Below are positions 1 through 8,847 of a stretch of 64,000 bases of DNA, piece after piece. Position 1 is the stretch's first letter. The number at the start of each line of letters is the position of its first letter. Location of the stretch: the NCBI RefSeq assembly GCF_900323885.1, contig NZ_OOHJ01000009.1:1-64000 (forward strand), written 5' to 3'. Source of the stretch: [Actinomadura] parvosata subsp. kistnae. Lineage in GTDB: Bacteria > Actinomycetota > Actinomycetes > Streptosporangiales > Streptosporangiaceae. The position numbers and the translations under genes were made by a program. Below the pieces are notes generated by a model. It did no database searches and was not told the origin of the DNA. It saw only the letters and a program-made list of their open reading frames with translations.

Positions 1-559
1 ACCACTTCGGCGGCGCCCAGTACCTCGCCGACCAGTACGGCGCCCGCGTCCTGATGAGCCGCGCCGACTGGGACCTCATCGCCGCCGAACGCCCGCCCAC
101 GCGCCCAGGCGCGACCTGGTCATCGCCGACGGCCAGCGCCTGACCCTCGGCGACACCACGGTGACGCTGCACCACACGCCCGGCCACACCCCCGGCACCG
201 TCTCGCCGATCTTCCCGGTGCGGTGGAAGGGCCGGCGGCACACCGCGATGTTGTGGGGCGGCACCAACCCGCCCGCCGCGACGGCCGCCAAGCGCACCAA
301 CCTGGCCTCCGTGCTCTCGTTCGCCGCGACGATGCGGCGCGCCGGGGTGGACGTCGAGCTGAACAACCACGGAGGCGCCGATCACGGCCTGACCCGCATC
401 GAGCAACTGCGCGCCGGGACCACGGGAGGCGAGAACCCGTTCGTCATCGGACGGGCCAGGACGCGCCGCTTCATGGAGGTCATGGAGACCATGCTGCGCG
501 GCCGCATCGCCCAGGACCAGGAGCCGAGCCCCGCCCGCCCGGCCCCCGCCTGCTGCTGA
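1..559 (+). pseudogene. MBL-fold metallo-hydrolase, 5' truncated by window edge and frameshifted
   Basis: The window opens inside a gene of the metallo-beta-lactamase fold. Bases 3-95 read HFGGAQYLADQYGARVLMSR in one frame, the stretch that normally follows the HxHxDH zinc motif. From about base 113 the protein continues one frame back with DLVIADGQRLTLGDTTVTL and the second zinc-binding segment HHTPGHTPGTVSPIFP, ending at 559. No single frame is open across 95-113, so one base appears to be missing near the C runs there. The C-terminal half (NNHGGADHGLTRIEQLR, then ENPFVIG) fits the B3-like/secreted MBL hydrolases of actinomycetes. Substrate is not predictable. It may be a true pseudogene or a sequence error. 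Confidence 0.7.
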
Positions 560-570
560 CGAAACGCCGT

Positions 571-596
571 CCCGCCCCCTCGGCGGAGGGGGCGGG
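571..596. terminator. Perfect hairpin between convergent genes
   Basis: Eleven-base perfect stem (CCCGCCCCCTC / GAGGGGGCGGG) with loop GGCG, lying between the ends of the convergent genes at 559 and 607. No T-run follows on either side. It probably serves both genes as a factor-assisted or U-less terminator. Confidence 0.6.
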
Positions 597-606
597 TGCG
601 GTGGCT

Positions 607-1230
607 TCACGCGGGTGGCGCGGCGTCCCGTACCGCGACGAAGAACGCGTCGATCGCGTCGCGGGCCGCACCCTCGACCGGACGGGCCCTGGCCCGCGCG
701 CGCACGACCCGCAGCCCGGCCCCGTCGACGTCGGCCGCCACGTCATTCGCCCGGTACAGCACCGCCGGGTCCTGCGGGCCGCCCGTGCCGTGTGCCAGGT
801 TGTCGCTGTCGTGCGCGACCACCAGCAGCAGCCCGCCGGCCGCGACCGCGCCGGCCGCCGACCGCATCACCTGCCGCCGGACATCCTGCGCCACCTGGAG
901 GTAGGCGATCACCACGAGGTCGAAGGCGCCGGGCTCGGGCACATAATCCCGTACGTCCGCCTTGACCAGCTCCACCCGGCCCGCCTGCTCGCCGAGCCGC
1001 TGCCCGGCCAGGGACCGGGCCCGCTCCAGGGCGACGGCCGAGAAGTCCACGGCGATCACGCTCCAGCCCCGCTCGGCCAGCCACAGCGCGTTCCGCCCTT
1101 CGCCCGCGGCCAGATCCAGCGCCCGCCCCGGCGGCAGGTCCGCGGCCACCTCTTCCACCCACCGGTTCGGCCCCGCCGACCACACCAGGTCCGTGGCCGC
1201 GTACCGCAGGTCCCACTGGTCACTGTCCAT
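607..1230 (-). CDS. Class I SAM-dependent methyltransferase
   Basis: A 207-residue cytosolic protein of the Rossmann-fold methyltransferase superfamily. Motif I is clear at residues 36-48 (ALDLAAGEGRNAL), followed by the acidic end of strand 2 (VIAVDFS) and a motif II-like region (KADVRDYVPEPGAFDLVVIAYL). The length and layout (MDSDQWDLRYA near the N-terminus) match the TehB/methyltransferase-25 type small-molecule methyltransferases. The start at 1230 is preferred over an upstream extension because the added 58 residues are arginine-rich and non-homologous in character, whereas MDSDQWD is a typical N-terminus for this family. The acceptor substrate cannot be inferred. The neighbours are unrelated, so it is probably a single-gene unit. 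Confidence 0.85.
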   Translation of the reverse strand: MDSDQWDLRYAATDLVWSAGPNRWVEEVAADLPPGRALDLAAGEGRNALWLAERGWSVIAVDFSAVALERARSLAGQRLGEQAGRVELVKADVRDYVPEPGAFDLVVIAYLQVAQDVRRQVMRSAAGAVAAGGLLLVVAHDSDNLAHGTGGPQDPAVLYRANDVAADVDGAGLRVVRARARARPVEGAARDAIDAFFVAVRDAAPPA

Positions 1231-1296
1231 GACGCCAACGTACCCACGGGCCACAGCCGGGCTCCCGGACATCCGCGGCGAGCGTAACCTCGGCCG

Positions 1297-1476
1297 GTGA
1301 GCGCCCGGCCGTGGCCGCACTCGGGGGAGCGGGAGGCGCCGCGCCTCCCGCCGCACGTGTTGCGCCTGGTGCGCCGCGCCGGCCCGGCGGCGGTGCGCCG
1401 TCACCGGCCGGGCACCGACGACGGGTTCGCCGCACTGTGCCGGCTGACCGGGCTGGACGGCGCGTCAACGCCCTGA
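1297..1476 (+). CDS. Small hypothetical protein (59 aa)
   Basis: A GTG-started 59-codon frame whose third positions are almost all G or C, as in the surrounding real genes. The protein is basic and has no signal peptide or membrane segment; the centre reads LPPHVLRLVRRAGPAAVRRH and the end FAALCRLTGLDG. It starts 66 bases from the divergent methyltransferase start. I do not recognise the family. No strong ribosome-binding site is visible, so it could be a chance open frame. Confidence 0.4.
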   Translation: MSARPWPHSGEREAPRLPPHVLRLVRRAGPAAVRRHRPGTDDGFAALCRLTGLDGASTP

Positions 1477-1839
1477 CGCCCGCGCCACCGGCGCCCGGGC
1501 GGGGAGCGAAGCCTATGATGATGGCGGGTGTCAGAGGCAGCGTTCGCCGCCCTGCTGTGACGGCGACGGTCGAAGGCGATGTCGCCGGGAGGTGACAGCG
1601 TCCCGGTGCTCATGGTGGGAGCATGGGGGTGCTTCGCGGGATGAGGTGGCGCCGGTGCGGCCCAGGTACGAGGTCGAGGCGAGGCTCGACGCGCCCGGCA
1701 GGACGTACGGGATCGCCACGCGTCCACGTCCCGCGGGCCCGGGTGGAGCCGGGCCGCGGGCAGACGATCATCGGCAGGGCCGGGCGGGAGCACGGCCACG
1801 GCGGCGCCACCGGCCGCCCGACCGCTTTCGGAGACGGCG
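1477..1839. other. 363-bp gap with coding-like fragments, no confident gene
   Basis: No complete gene was found. Two stretches have coding-like third-position GC in different frames: about 1643-1715 (translating as EVAPVRPRYEVEARLDAPGR) and about 1719-1840 (including RVEPGRGQTIIGRAGREHG). They could be pieces of one decayed or frameshifted small gene, or chance. Confidence 0.3.
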
Positions 1840-2511
1840 ATGAGCGACGATCAGCGAAACCTTGAGAAAGAGGAAGCGGACTGGCGGGACCGGGTCGCCG
1901 CGCAACGTGACGCCACGAGCCAGAGACGGGACCAGGCCGCCGCCTCGCGCGACGAGGCCGCCCAGCACCGCGACGAGCAGGCGGACGAGCGCGACCAGGC
2001 CGCCCGGACGCAGGCGCGGGAGGGACACGAACGGCGCGAGGAGGAGGACACCACCGACCGGCGCCTGCACGATCTGCTGTGGGCGGCGGAGCTGCGCGAC
2101 CGCGACGCCGAGCGGCGCGACCGCGACGCCGAGCGCCGGCACGGCCTGCTGACCTGGGACGGTGCCGGGATGGCCGCCGAAGCGACGCTGCTCGCCGCCG
2201 AACGCGACCAGGCCGCGGCCGAGCGCGAGCAGAACCGGCTGGACCGCGCGGAGATCCGGCGCCTGCTGAACGCGCTGCGCGAGCTGCGGCTGGGAGCCGA
2301 TCGCGAGGAGGACCGCGCCCGGGAGAACGCCCTGGGCGACCGGCGCGCCTCGTCGGAGGACCGGCGGGCCAGCGCCGCCGACCGTGCCGCCGGCGACCGC
2401 GACCGGCGCGCGTCCGCCATGAACAGGCGGGAGTCGAGCACCGACCGCCAGGCCGCGGCCGGCCGGCGAACCGCCCGCAGGCTGAAGCCCGAGGACGACG
2501 ACACCCCCTGA
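1840..2511 (+). CDS. Highly charged RD/ERD-repeat helical protein
   Basis: A 223-residue protein made almost wholly of D, E, R, A and Q in irregular repeats such as RDQAAASRDEAAQHRDEQA and RDRDAERRDRDAERR. It has no signal peptide and no membrane segment. The spacing of alanines between charge pairs predicts one long, very hydrophilic helix or coiled coil from about residue 5 to 215. Similar arrays occur as N-terminal extensions of actinobacterial GGDEF or GAF proteins, but here the array is the entire protein. A GGAGA sequence at 1830-1834 supports the start at 1840. Function unknown; a structural, stress-related (hydrophilin-like) or partner-binding role are all possible. Confidence 0.75.
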   Translation: MSDDQRNLEKEEADWRDRVAAQRDATSQRRDQAAASRDEAAQHRDEQADERDQAARTQAREGHERREEEDTTDRRLHDLLWAAELRDRDAERRDRDAERRHGLLTWDGAGMAAEATLLAAERDQAAAEREQNRLDRAEIRRLLNALRELRLGADREEDRARENALGDRRASSEDRRASAADRAAGDRDRRASAMNRRESSTDRQAAAGRRTARRLKPEDDDTP

Positions 2512-3010
2512 CGACTCCACCCGCCACCCCCTCCCACCGCCCCTGCGCCCAAGCCAAGCCGCCCCTCCCGCCAGTCCTGGCCGCGCCGCCGCCCCGCTCA
2601 GGGCACGCGTGCCGCCCCGCCGGCCCTGGCATGCACGAGCGCGGGACGCGCGGCTGAGACGCGGGCAAGGCGCGTGCGCGGGGCGCGGTCGCCCGCCCGA
2701 AGGACACCCGGCGGATGCCGCGGGCGGGAGCGGACGAGAGGCCGGGGCGGGTGCCGGAGGCTACCGCGGCAGGTGGAGATCCCGCCCGGACTACCGCGGC
2801 GGTTTGACGGCCATCGTCAAATCCTGGGTGGACGACCAGGAAGACGCCGATCGCTATCGTGATGCCGAATGTCGGATCCGGTCACGGGTGCGGGTAAACG
2901 ACCGCCGGCATTCAGCGCGCCTTTGACGAAAACCCGGCCGAACGCGCCGGGAGCATCGGCGCGCCCACCGCCTTTCACCTGCCGGGAAAAACCGTCCTAG
3001 GAGGCCGTCC
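2512..3010. other. 499-bp intergenic region upstream of the giant LamG protein
   Basis: No gene seen. It holds a direct repeat CTACCGCGGC (2761-2770 and 2791-2800), the dyads at 2803-2841, and an AGGAGG ribosome-binding site at 2999-3004 that sets the start at 3011. A clear -35/-10 pair was not found. Confidence 0.5.
2803..2841. promoter_or_regulatory. Two adjacent inverted repeats, possible operator
   Basis: TTTGACG-GCCAT-CGTCAAA (2803-2821) is a perfect 7-bp dyad. It is followed at once by TCCTGG-N8-CCAGGA (2822-2841). The TTTGACG half also recurs alone at 2922-2928. They lie about 190 bp upstream of the 3011 start and are likely regulator sites, but the regulator is unknown. Confidence 0.4.
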
Positions 3011-6000
3011 ATGGGATTACGGGGTGCGGCGATCCTCGTCTCTTTGGCGATGATTGCCGCGAGCGCACTGAATTTCTCGCATTACGGGGAGAAACCGGCC
3101 GCCGCCGCGGCCTCGGCGTCCGCCGCGGGGGCGGCTTCGCCACTGGCCATCATTCCGACGTCGTACCCGGTGCCGCCGGACGCGATATTCGTCGCCCCCG
3201 GCGGTGACGACGCCGACGCCGGCACCATGGACGCCCCGCTGCGCACGGCGGGCGCGGCGGTGGCGAAGGCGGCGGCGGGCAGGATGACGACGATCGTGCT
3301 GCGCGCCGGCGAGTACCGTGAGCGGCTGGGCAACGTCGCCGCGCCGGTGACCCTGCAGCCGTACCCGGGGGAGCAGGTCTGGTTCAAGGGCAGCGCGGAG
3401 ATCCAGCAGAGCCAGCTGACGGCCGACGGGGGCGCCTGGCGGCTGGACGGCTGGAATCCGGGCAGCGTGTGCCGGGCGAGCGCGCCCGCGTACGACGAGT
3501 GCATGAACCCGCTGCACTTCAACGACGACAATCCGGTCGGCGGGGACCCGCAGATGGTGTTCGTGGACGGCGAGCCGCTGCGCCAGGTGGCCACCCGGGA
3601 GGAGGTCAAGGCGGGCACGTTCTTCCACGACGGAGCCACCGACCGGACGTTCATCGGCAGCGACCCGACGGGACGGCGGGTCGAGATCACCGCGAGGAAG
3701 AGCGGCATGCACTTCTTCGCCGGCGCAGACGGCTCGGTGGTGCGCGGGCTGGGGTTCGCGCACTACGGCAGCAGCCAGAACCAGAGCAAGGAACCGGCGG
3801 CGCTCATCGCCCAGGCCAAGGGCATGGTGTTCGAGAAGAACACGATCGTGCACAACGCGGCGTCGGGCCTGCTGGTCAACGCCGACGACGTACGGGTGAG
3901 CGGCAACGCGATCGCCGAGAACGGCTACCTGGGCATCGGGGCGCACCGGTCGGCGAACCTGACGGTCGAGGGCAACCGGGTGCTGCGCAACAACACCGAG
4001 CGGCTCGGCTACTCGCAGGGCTACCACCTGGCGGGCGCCGGGATGAACGCCACCCGGGTCACCGGCGCGACGGTGCGCGACAACGTCTTCGAGGCCAATC
4101 AGGGCGCCGGCCTGTGGTGCGACCTGTCGTGCGACGACGTGACGATCGTCCGTAACCTGATCCGCGCGAACTCCCGGCACGGCCTGCACTACAAGGTCTC
4201 GGGCCGGGCGCTGATCGCCTCGAACGTGCTGGCCGGCAACGGCATGGCGGGGCTGAGCCTGCTGGGCTCGAACAACGTACGAGTGATCAACAACACCTCG
4301 ATCGGCAACGCGCAGGCGCTGGCGGTGCAGGAGGACGCGCGGCCGACGTGCCCGGGCGCCGACGACGTCTGCCCGACCGACGCCGAGAAGGCGGCGGGCA
4401 TCACGTGGGACACCGCGAACATCACCCTGGTGAACAACGTGCTCGCCGGTGACACGAGCACGGCGCCGCTGGTCAACACCACCGACAACAACACCGCGGA
4501 GTCGGGGCGCCGGGTCGGCGCCGACGGCATGATCCCGGCCGCCCAGATGCACCACAACGGCTACTCGCGCACCGCCGCCGACACGCCGGCCACGCTCGTG
4601 CAGTGGTCGCGGGTGACCGGGTCGAGCATCCACTACACCTCGCTGGCCCAGTTCCAGGCCGCGACGGGCCGCGACGCGAGCTCCCGCTACCAGGAGACGA
4701 GCTACGTGGTCAACGCGGCGGCGGGCGACTACCGGCTGGTGCCGGGCAGCCCGGCCGAGTCGGCGGGCGCGGAGCTGCCCGCCGACGTGGCCGCGGCCCT
4801 CGGCGTGACCTCCGGCGGGCTGATCCGGCTCGGCGCGCTGGCCTGGCCGGACGAGCCGGCCAAGATCGAGCTGGTGCGCAACGGGACGCTGGAAGGGCCG
4901 TCGATCACGCCGTGGTGGTCGGCCGGCAACCCGCAGCTCACCGTGGAGAACGGGGAGCTGCGGGCGACCGTGGCCGGCGGCGCGGCGGAGCCGGGCGACG
5001 CCGTCGTCACGCAGCAGACCGGCACCCTGATCGCCGGCCGCACCTACACCGTCTCCTTCGACGCCCGCGCCTCGGCCGACGTGGCCGTCCAGGTGGCGGT
5101 GCAGGAGGGCGAGGCGCCCAGCAGCGCCGCGCTCGCCCAGAGCGTCGAGCTGGAGACGGGGCGCCAGCGTTACTCCTTCCCGTTCACCTCCACGGTCGAC
5201 ACCACCGCGGCCGAGGTGGTCTTCCAGCTCGGCGGCAACGGCGCGATCACCGTCCACCTCGACAACGTCTCCCTGGTGGAGAACACCTGGGGCCTGTCCA
5301 AGGAGCCGAAGCAGACCGAGGCGGAGGCGCTGGCCGCCGCCGCGGCGACCGGGCAGCTCGTCGAGGTGCTGTCGGAGCGCGGCGAGACCCGCGAGGTCTA
5401 CGCGACGCCCGACGGCGGCTTCACCTCCAAGGAGCACTTCCAGCCGGTCCGGGTCGTCAAGGACGGCGCCTGGACGCCCGTCGACACCAAGCTGCGCAAG
5501 CTGGCCGACGGGTCGATCGTGCCGAACGCGGTGCCGGCCGAGATCAAGCTGTCGGGCGGCGGCACGGGCCCGCTGGTGACGATCGTCCGGGCGGGCCGGC
5601 CGATGTCGCTGACCTGGCCGGCCGCGCTGCCCAAGCCGTGGCTGGACGGCGACTCCGCCGTCTACCCCGGCATCCTCGGCCCCGACGTGGACCTGCGGGT
5701 GCGGGTCGAGCCGGAGGGCTTCTCCCACGTGCTGGTCGTGAAGACGGCCGCGGCGGCCCAGGACCCGCGCCTGGCCTCGATCAAGCTGGGGCTGTCCGCG
5801 CCGGGCCTGACCGTGCGCACGGCGGACGACGGCACCCAGGAGGCGGTCGACGCGACCACCGGCGGCGTCGTCTACGAGGCGCCGGTGCCGATCATGTGGG
5901 ACTCGACGGCGCCCGCCGGGCAGGCGGCACGGGCGGCGGCGACCGCCGACGACGGGGAGAGCCCCGGCGAGGAGCTGACCGACACCGGTGTCGTGGAGGC

Positions 6001-8773
6001 CTCGGCCAGCCAGCCCGGCGACACCTCCAAGATCGCCACGGTGGCCACGAGCGTGGCCGGCGGCGAGATGACGCTCAAGCCGGACCCGGCGCTGCTCACC
6101 GGCGCCGACACCACCTACCCGCTCTACATCGACCCGATGTGGGACACCCCGCGTGCCTCGGCCCGCTTGATGGTGTCGAGCGCCGGCTGGTCGAAGTACA
6201 ACTTCGGCAAGAACGAGGGCATGGGTCGCTGCCCCCGCGACTACCCGCCGGCCGGCCGCTACTGCAACGGCTGGTACGAGAAGCGGCTGTTCTACCGCGT
6301 CCCCACCGCCAGGTTCGCGCACAAGCAGATCATCTCGGCCGAGTTCCACGTGCAGGAGACATTCGCCACCTCGTGCAGGAAGCGCGTGGTGGACATCTAC
6401 CTGGCCAAGAGCTTCGGAACGGGCTCAACCTGGAACTCCACCTCGGACAACTGGGTGCGCAGGCTGGACAGCCGGAACGTGGCCAAGGGGTGGAGCTCCG
6501 GCTGCCCCGCCGGTGACGTGCTGTTCAACGTGACCGGCGCCGTCCAGGAGGCGGCCAGGAAGGGCTGGTCGAACACCACGTTCGGGCTGCGCGCCCGTGA
6601 CGGCGGCGACCAGCTCGCCTGGAAGCGGTTCGACCGCAACGCCTTCGTCCGCGTGCACTACAACAGCCCGCCGGCGCAGCCGAAGATGAGCCAGCTGTCC
6701 TCCAGCCCCGGCGGCACCTGCCGCGGCCCGTCCACTCCTGCCACGTTCAACCGGCTGCCGACCCTGTTCGCCAAGAACCTCACCGACCCCGACAACAAGG
6801 GCGTCGAAGGGGAGAAGCTCAAGGCGCAGTTCCAGGTGATCTGGACGGAGAACGGCGTCCAGAAGGTCAAGAACCTCGGCACCGTCAAGAAGATGTCGGC
6901 CAACGGCCCGCGCAAGTCCTCCTTCAGCGTGGCCGTCCCCAAGGACCTCGTTCCGCAGGGCGTCGTCGCCCACTGGGGCGTGCGCGCCTACGACGGGCGG
7001 GCGTGGAGCCCGTGGAGCTGGGACGGCAACGCCACGGCCTGCTACTTCGTCTACGACGCCAGGGCCCTGCCGGAGCCGAAGGTCACCTCCACCGGCGCCG
7101 ACGGCTATCCCGCGCTCGACCCGGCCGACCCGAACCAGGTGGCGACGGACGGCGTGGGCCGGTACGGCACGTTCACGCTCGCCCTCGACACCCGCGTCAG
7201 CAAGTACGCGTGGGCGATGAACACCGACCCCGCCGAGGGGAGCGCGAAGGCCAAGACCGCCGCCACCGAGTCGATCAAGGCGATGCCCACGGTCGCCGGA
7301 CTGAACACCCTGTACGTGACGGCGTGGGACGCGGCCGGCAACTGGTCGACCGGCACCTACGAGTTCTGGGTCGCCGACGGCAGGGCCCCGAAGGCGCACT
7401 GGAAGCTCGACGAGGCGGCGGGCGCGACCCGGCTGGCCGACGCGCGCAACGCGTACCCGGCCACGCCGCAGGGCGGCGCCACGCTCGGCGCGCCCGGGGC
7501 GCTGAGCACCGCGATGCGGCTGAACGGCACCACCGCCTACGCCGCCACCGGCGGCCCGGTGCTGGACACCACCCAGAACCTCGCCGTGTCGGCGTGGGTG
7601 AAGATGCCGGCCACGCTGCCCACCACCCATTTCGTCGTGGCCAGCCAGGCCGCGGCGAAGAACTCGCCGTTCTACCTGAAGTACGACCCGAACGACAAGA
7701 AGTGGAAGCTGTGGCGGGTCCAGTCCGACGCGAGCACCACCGGCGCCGGCACCGCGTACTCCAAGGAGCCGGCCCGGGCGGGCGGCTGGACGCACCTGGT
7801 CGGCGTGCAGGACGTGGTGACCAAGAAGCTGCGGCTCTACGTCAACGGCGTCGAAGGCGTGCCGGCCGACATGGGCACGGCGGCCTGGGCGGCGGGCAAC
7901 GCCTTCCAGATCGGCCGGGGCCTGTACAACGGGCAGTTCGCCAACTACACGCCGGGGGTCGTGGACGACGTGCGGGTCTTCGACCGGGTGGTGACCGCCG
8001 ACGAGGTGCGGGACCTCTACACGATCAAGCCCGTCGTGGAGAGCAAGTGGCACCTCAACACCGCCACCGGCACGCCGCCCGCCAGCGCCGACACCGGGCA
8101 GGGCGTCGCCTACCCGCTGACGCTCAACGGCGCCGCCAAGATCACCACGGACTTCTCCAAGGTGCTCGTGAAGTCCCCGGCCGGCACCCCCAGCGGCGCG
8201 CTGGAGCTGCCCGGCGGCGCCGGCGACTACGCCGCGGCGACCGGACCGGTGATCGACACCCGCGACAGCTTCACGATCTCGGCGTGGGTGTCCACGCCGG
8301 GCGAGCCGAGCAAGGCGATGACCGTGCTGGGCCTGGCCGGCTCGCACAACAGCGCGATCACGGTGCGCTACGACCCGGGCAAGCAACGCTACGTGCTCGA
8401 CGTGCCCGACAAGGACGGCACCGGCGCGAGCACGGCCAGCGTGGAGCACTCCATGTTCCACCAGGGCAACTTCGGCGACTGGGACCACCTCGCCGTCACC
8501 TACGACGCGACCGAGGGCACGGTCACGCTGTGGGTGAACGGGGTGAAGGAGGCCGCGAGCGGCGCGGACAACCTGTCCTTCCGCCACCGCACCCGGCCCT
8601 TCGGCCCCATCGCCTCGCTCCAGATCGGCCGGAGCCTCACCGGCGGCGCCTACCCGGCGGGCCGGGCGTGGGCCGGCGCGGTCGATGACGTCTGGGTGCT
8701 GCGCGGCGTCGCCTCGCAGCAGCTCATCGACATGCTGGCGGTCCCGACGGAGATCTCCACCATCCCCGGCTGA
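3011..8773 (+). CDS. Giant secreted beta-helix / carbohydrate-binding / LamG protein
   Basis: A 1920-residue exported protein. Residues 1-38 form a signal peptide. Residues about 55-480 form a right-handed parallel beta-helix (DUF1565-like opening IFVAPGGDDADAG, then many N-rich turns). A CBM4/9-like jelly roll follows at about 618-755. A region at about 770-1010 resembles the N-terminal part of actinobacterial Rhs-linked proteins (motif PVRVVKDGAWTPVDTKLRKL), then a DNRLRE-like stalk domain (about 1035-1215), an Ig-like part and two LamG jelly rolls (about 1460-1660 and 1675-1910). It sits 74 bp upstream of the Rhs gene, and such LamG proteins usually partner Rhs proteins. The N-terminal beta-helix is unusual for that family. 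Probable surface adhesin, or glycan-binding and possibly glycan-cleaving protein. AGGAGG at 2999-3004 supports the start. Confidence 0.85.
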   Translation: MGLRGAAILVSLAMIAASALNFSHYGEKPAAAAASASAAGAASPLAIIPTSYPVPPDAIFVAPGGDDADAGTMDAPLRTAGAAVAKAAAGRMTTIVLRAGEYRERLGNVAAPVTLQPYPGEQVWFKGSAEIQQSQLTADGGAWRLDGWNPGSVCRASAPAYDECMNPLHFNDDNPVGGDPQMVFVDGEPLRQVATREEVKAGTFFHDGATDRTFIGSDPTGRRVEITARKSGMHFFAGADGSVVRGLGFAHYGSSQNQSKEPAALIAQAKGMVFEKNTIVHNAASGLLVNADDVRVSGNAIAENGYLGIGAHRSANLTVEGNRVLRNNTERLGYSQGYHLAGAGMNATRVTGATVRDNVFEANQGAGLWCDLSCDDVTIVRNLIRANSRHGLHYKVSGRALIASNVLAGNGMAGLSLLGSNNVRVINNTSIGNAQALAVQEDARPTCPGADDVCPTDAEKAAGITWDTANITLVNNVLAGDTSTAPLVNTTDNNTAESGRRVGADGMIPAAQMHHNGYSRTAADTPATLVQWSRVTGSSIHYTSLAQFQAATGRDASSRYQETSYVVNAAAGDYRLVPGSPAESAGAELPADVAAALGVTSGGLIRLGALAWPDEPAKIELVRNGTLEGPSITPWWSAGNPQLTVENGELRATVAGGAAEPGDAVVTQQTGTLIAGRTYTVSFDARASADVAVQVAVQEGEAPSSAALAQSVELETGRQRYSFPFTSTVDTTAAEVVFQLGGNGAITVHLDNVSLVENTWGLSKEPKQTEAEALAAAAATGQLVEVLSERGETREVYATPDGGFTSKEHFQPVRVVKDGAWTPVDTKLRKLADGSIVPNAVPAEIKLSGGGTGPLVTIVRAGRPMSLTWPAALPKPWLDGDSAVYPGILGPDVDLRVRVEPEGFSHVLVVKTAAAAQDPRLASIKLGLSAPGLTVRTADDGTQEAVDATTGGVVYEAPVPIMWDSTAPAGQAARAAATADDGESPGEELTDTGVVEASASQPGDTSKIATVATSVAGGEMTLKPDPALLTGADTTYPLYIDPMWDTPRASARLMVSSAGWSKYNFGKNEGMGRCPRDYPPAGRYCNGWYEKRLFYRVPTARFAHKQIISAEFHVQETFATSCRKRVVDIYLAKSFGTGSTWNSTSDNWVRRLDSRNVAKGWSSGCPAGDVLFNVTGAVQEAARKGWSNTTFGLRARDGGDQLAWKRFDRNAFVRVHYNSPPAQPKMSQLSSSPGGTCRGPSTPATFNRLPTLFAKNLTDPDNKGVEGEKLKAQFQVIWTENGVQKVKNLGTVKKMSANGPRKSSFSVAVPKDLVPQGVVAHWGVRAYDGRAWSPWSWDGNATACYFVYDARALPEPKVTSTGADGYPALDPADPNQVATDGVGRYGTFTLALDTRVSKYAWAMNTDPAEGSAKAKTAATESIKAMPTVAGLNTLYVTAWDAAGNWSTGTYEFWVADGRAPKAHWKLDEAAGATRLADARNAYPATPQGGATLGAPGALSTAMRLNGTTAYAATGGPVLDTTQNLAVSAWVKMPATLPTTHFVVASQAAAKNSPFYLKYDPNDKKWKLWRVQSDASTTGAGTAYSKEPARAGGWTHLVGVQDVVTKKLRLYVNGVEGVPADMGTAAWAAGNAFQIGRGLYNGQFANYTPGVVDDVRVFDRVVTADEVRDLYTIKPVVESKWHLNTATGTPPASADTGQGVAYPLTLNGAAKITTDFSKVLVKSPAGTPSGALELPGGAGDYAAATGPVIDTRDSFTISAWVSTPGEPSKAMTVLGLAGSHNSAITVRYDPGKQRYVLDVPDKDGTGASTASVEHSMFHQGNFGDWDHLAVTYDATEGTVTLWVNGVKEAASGADNLSFRHRTRPFGPIASLQIGRSLTGGAYPAGRAWAGAVDDVWVLRGVASQQLIDMLAVPTEISTIPG

Positions 8774-8780
8774 CCCCGGC

Positions 8781-8810
8781 GGGGCCGGTGGCCGCGCCGC
8801 CACCGGCCCC
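8781..8810. terminator. Strong hairpin between the LamG and Rhs genes
   Basis: A perfect 12-bp stem (GGGGCCGGTGGC / GCCACCGGCCCC) with a 6-base loop, starting 7 bases after the stop at 8773 and ending 37 bases before the Rhs start. No T-run. It could end or attenuate transcription between the two genes and so set their ratio. Confidence 0.5.
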
Positions 8811-8847
8811 CCTCCGCCTGACTCCACGACTCGCTCGGAGGTTACGC

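Noticed and set aside
1592..1843. 83-codon frame before the charged-repeat gene
   Set aside because: Only its middle part has coding-like codon use; the start and end do not, and it overlaps the better-supported start at 1840. Kept only as a possible decayed fragment.
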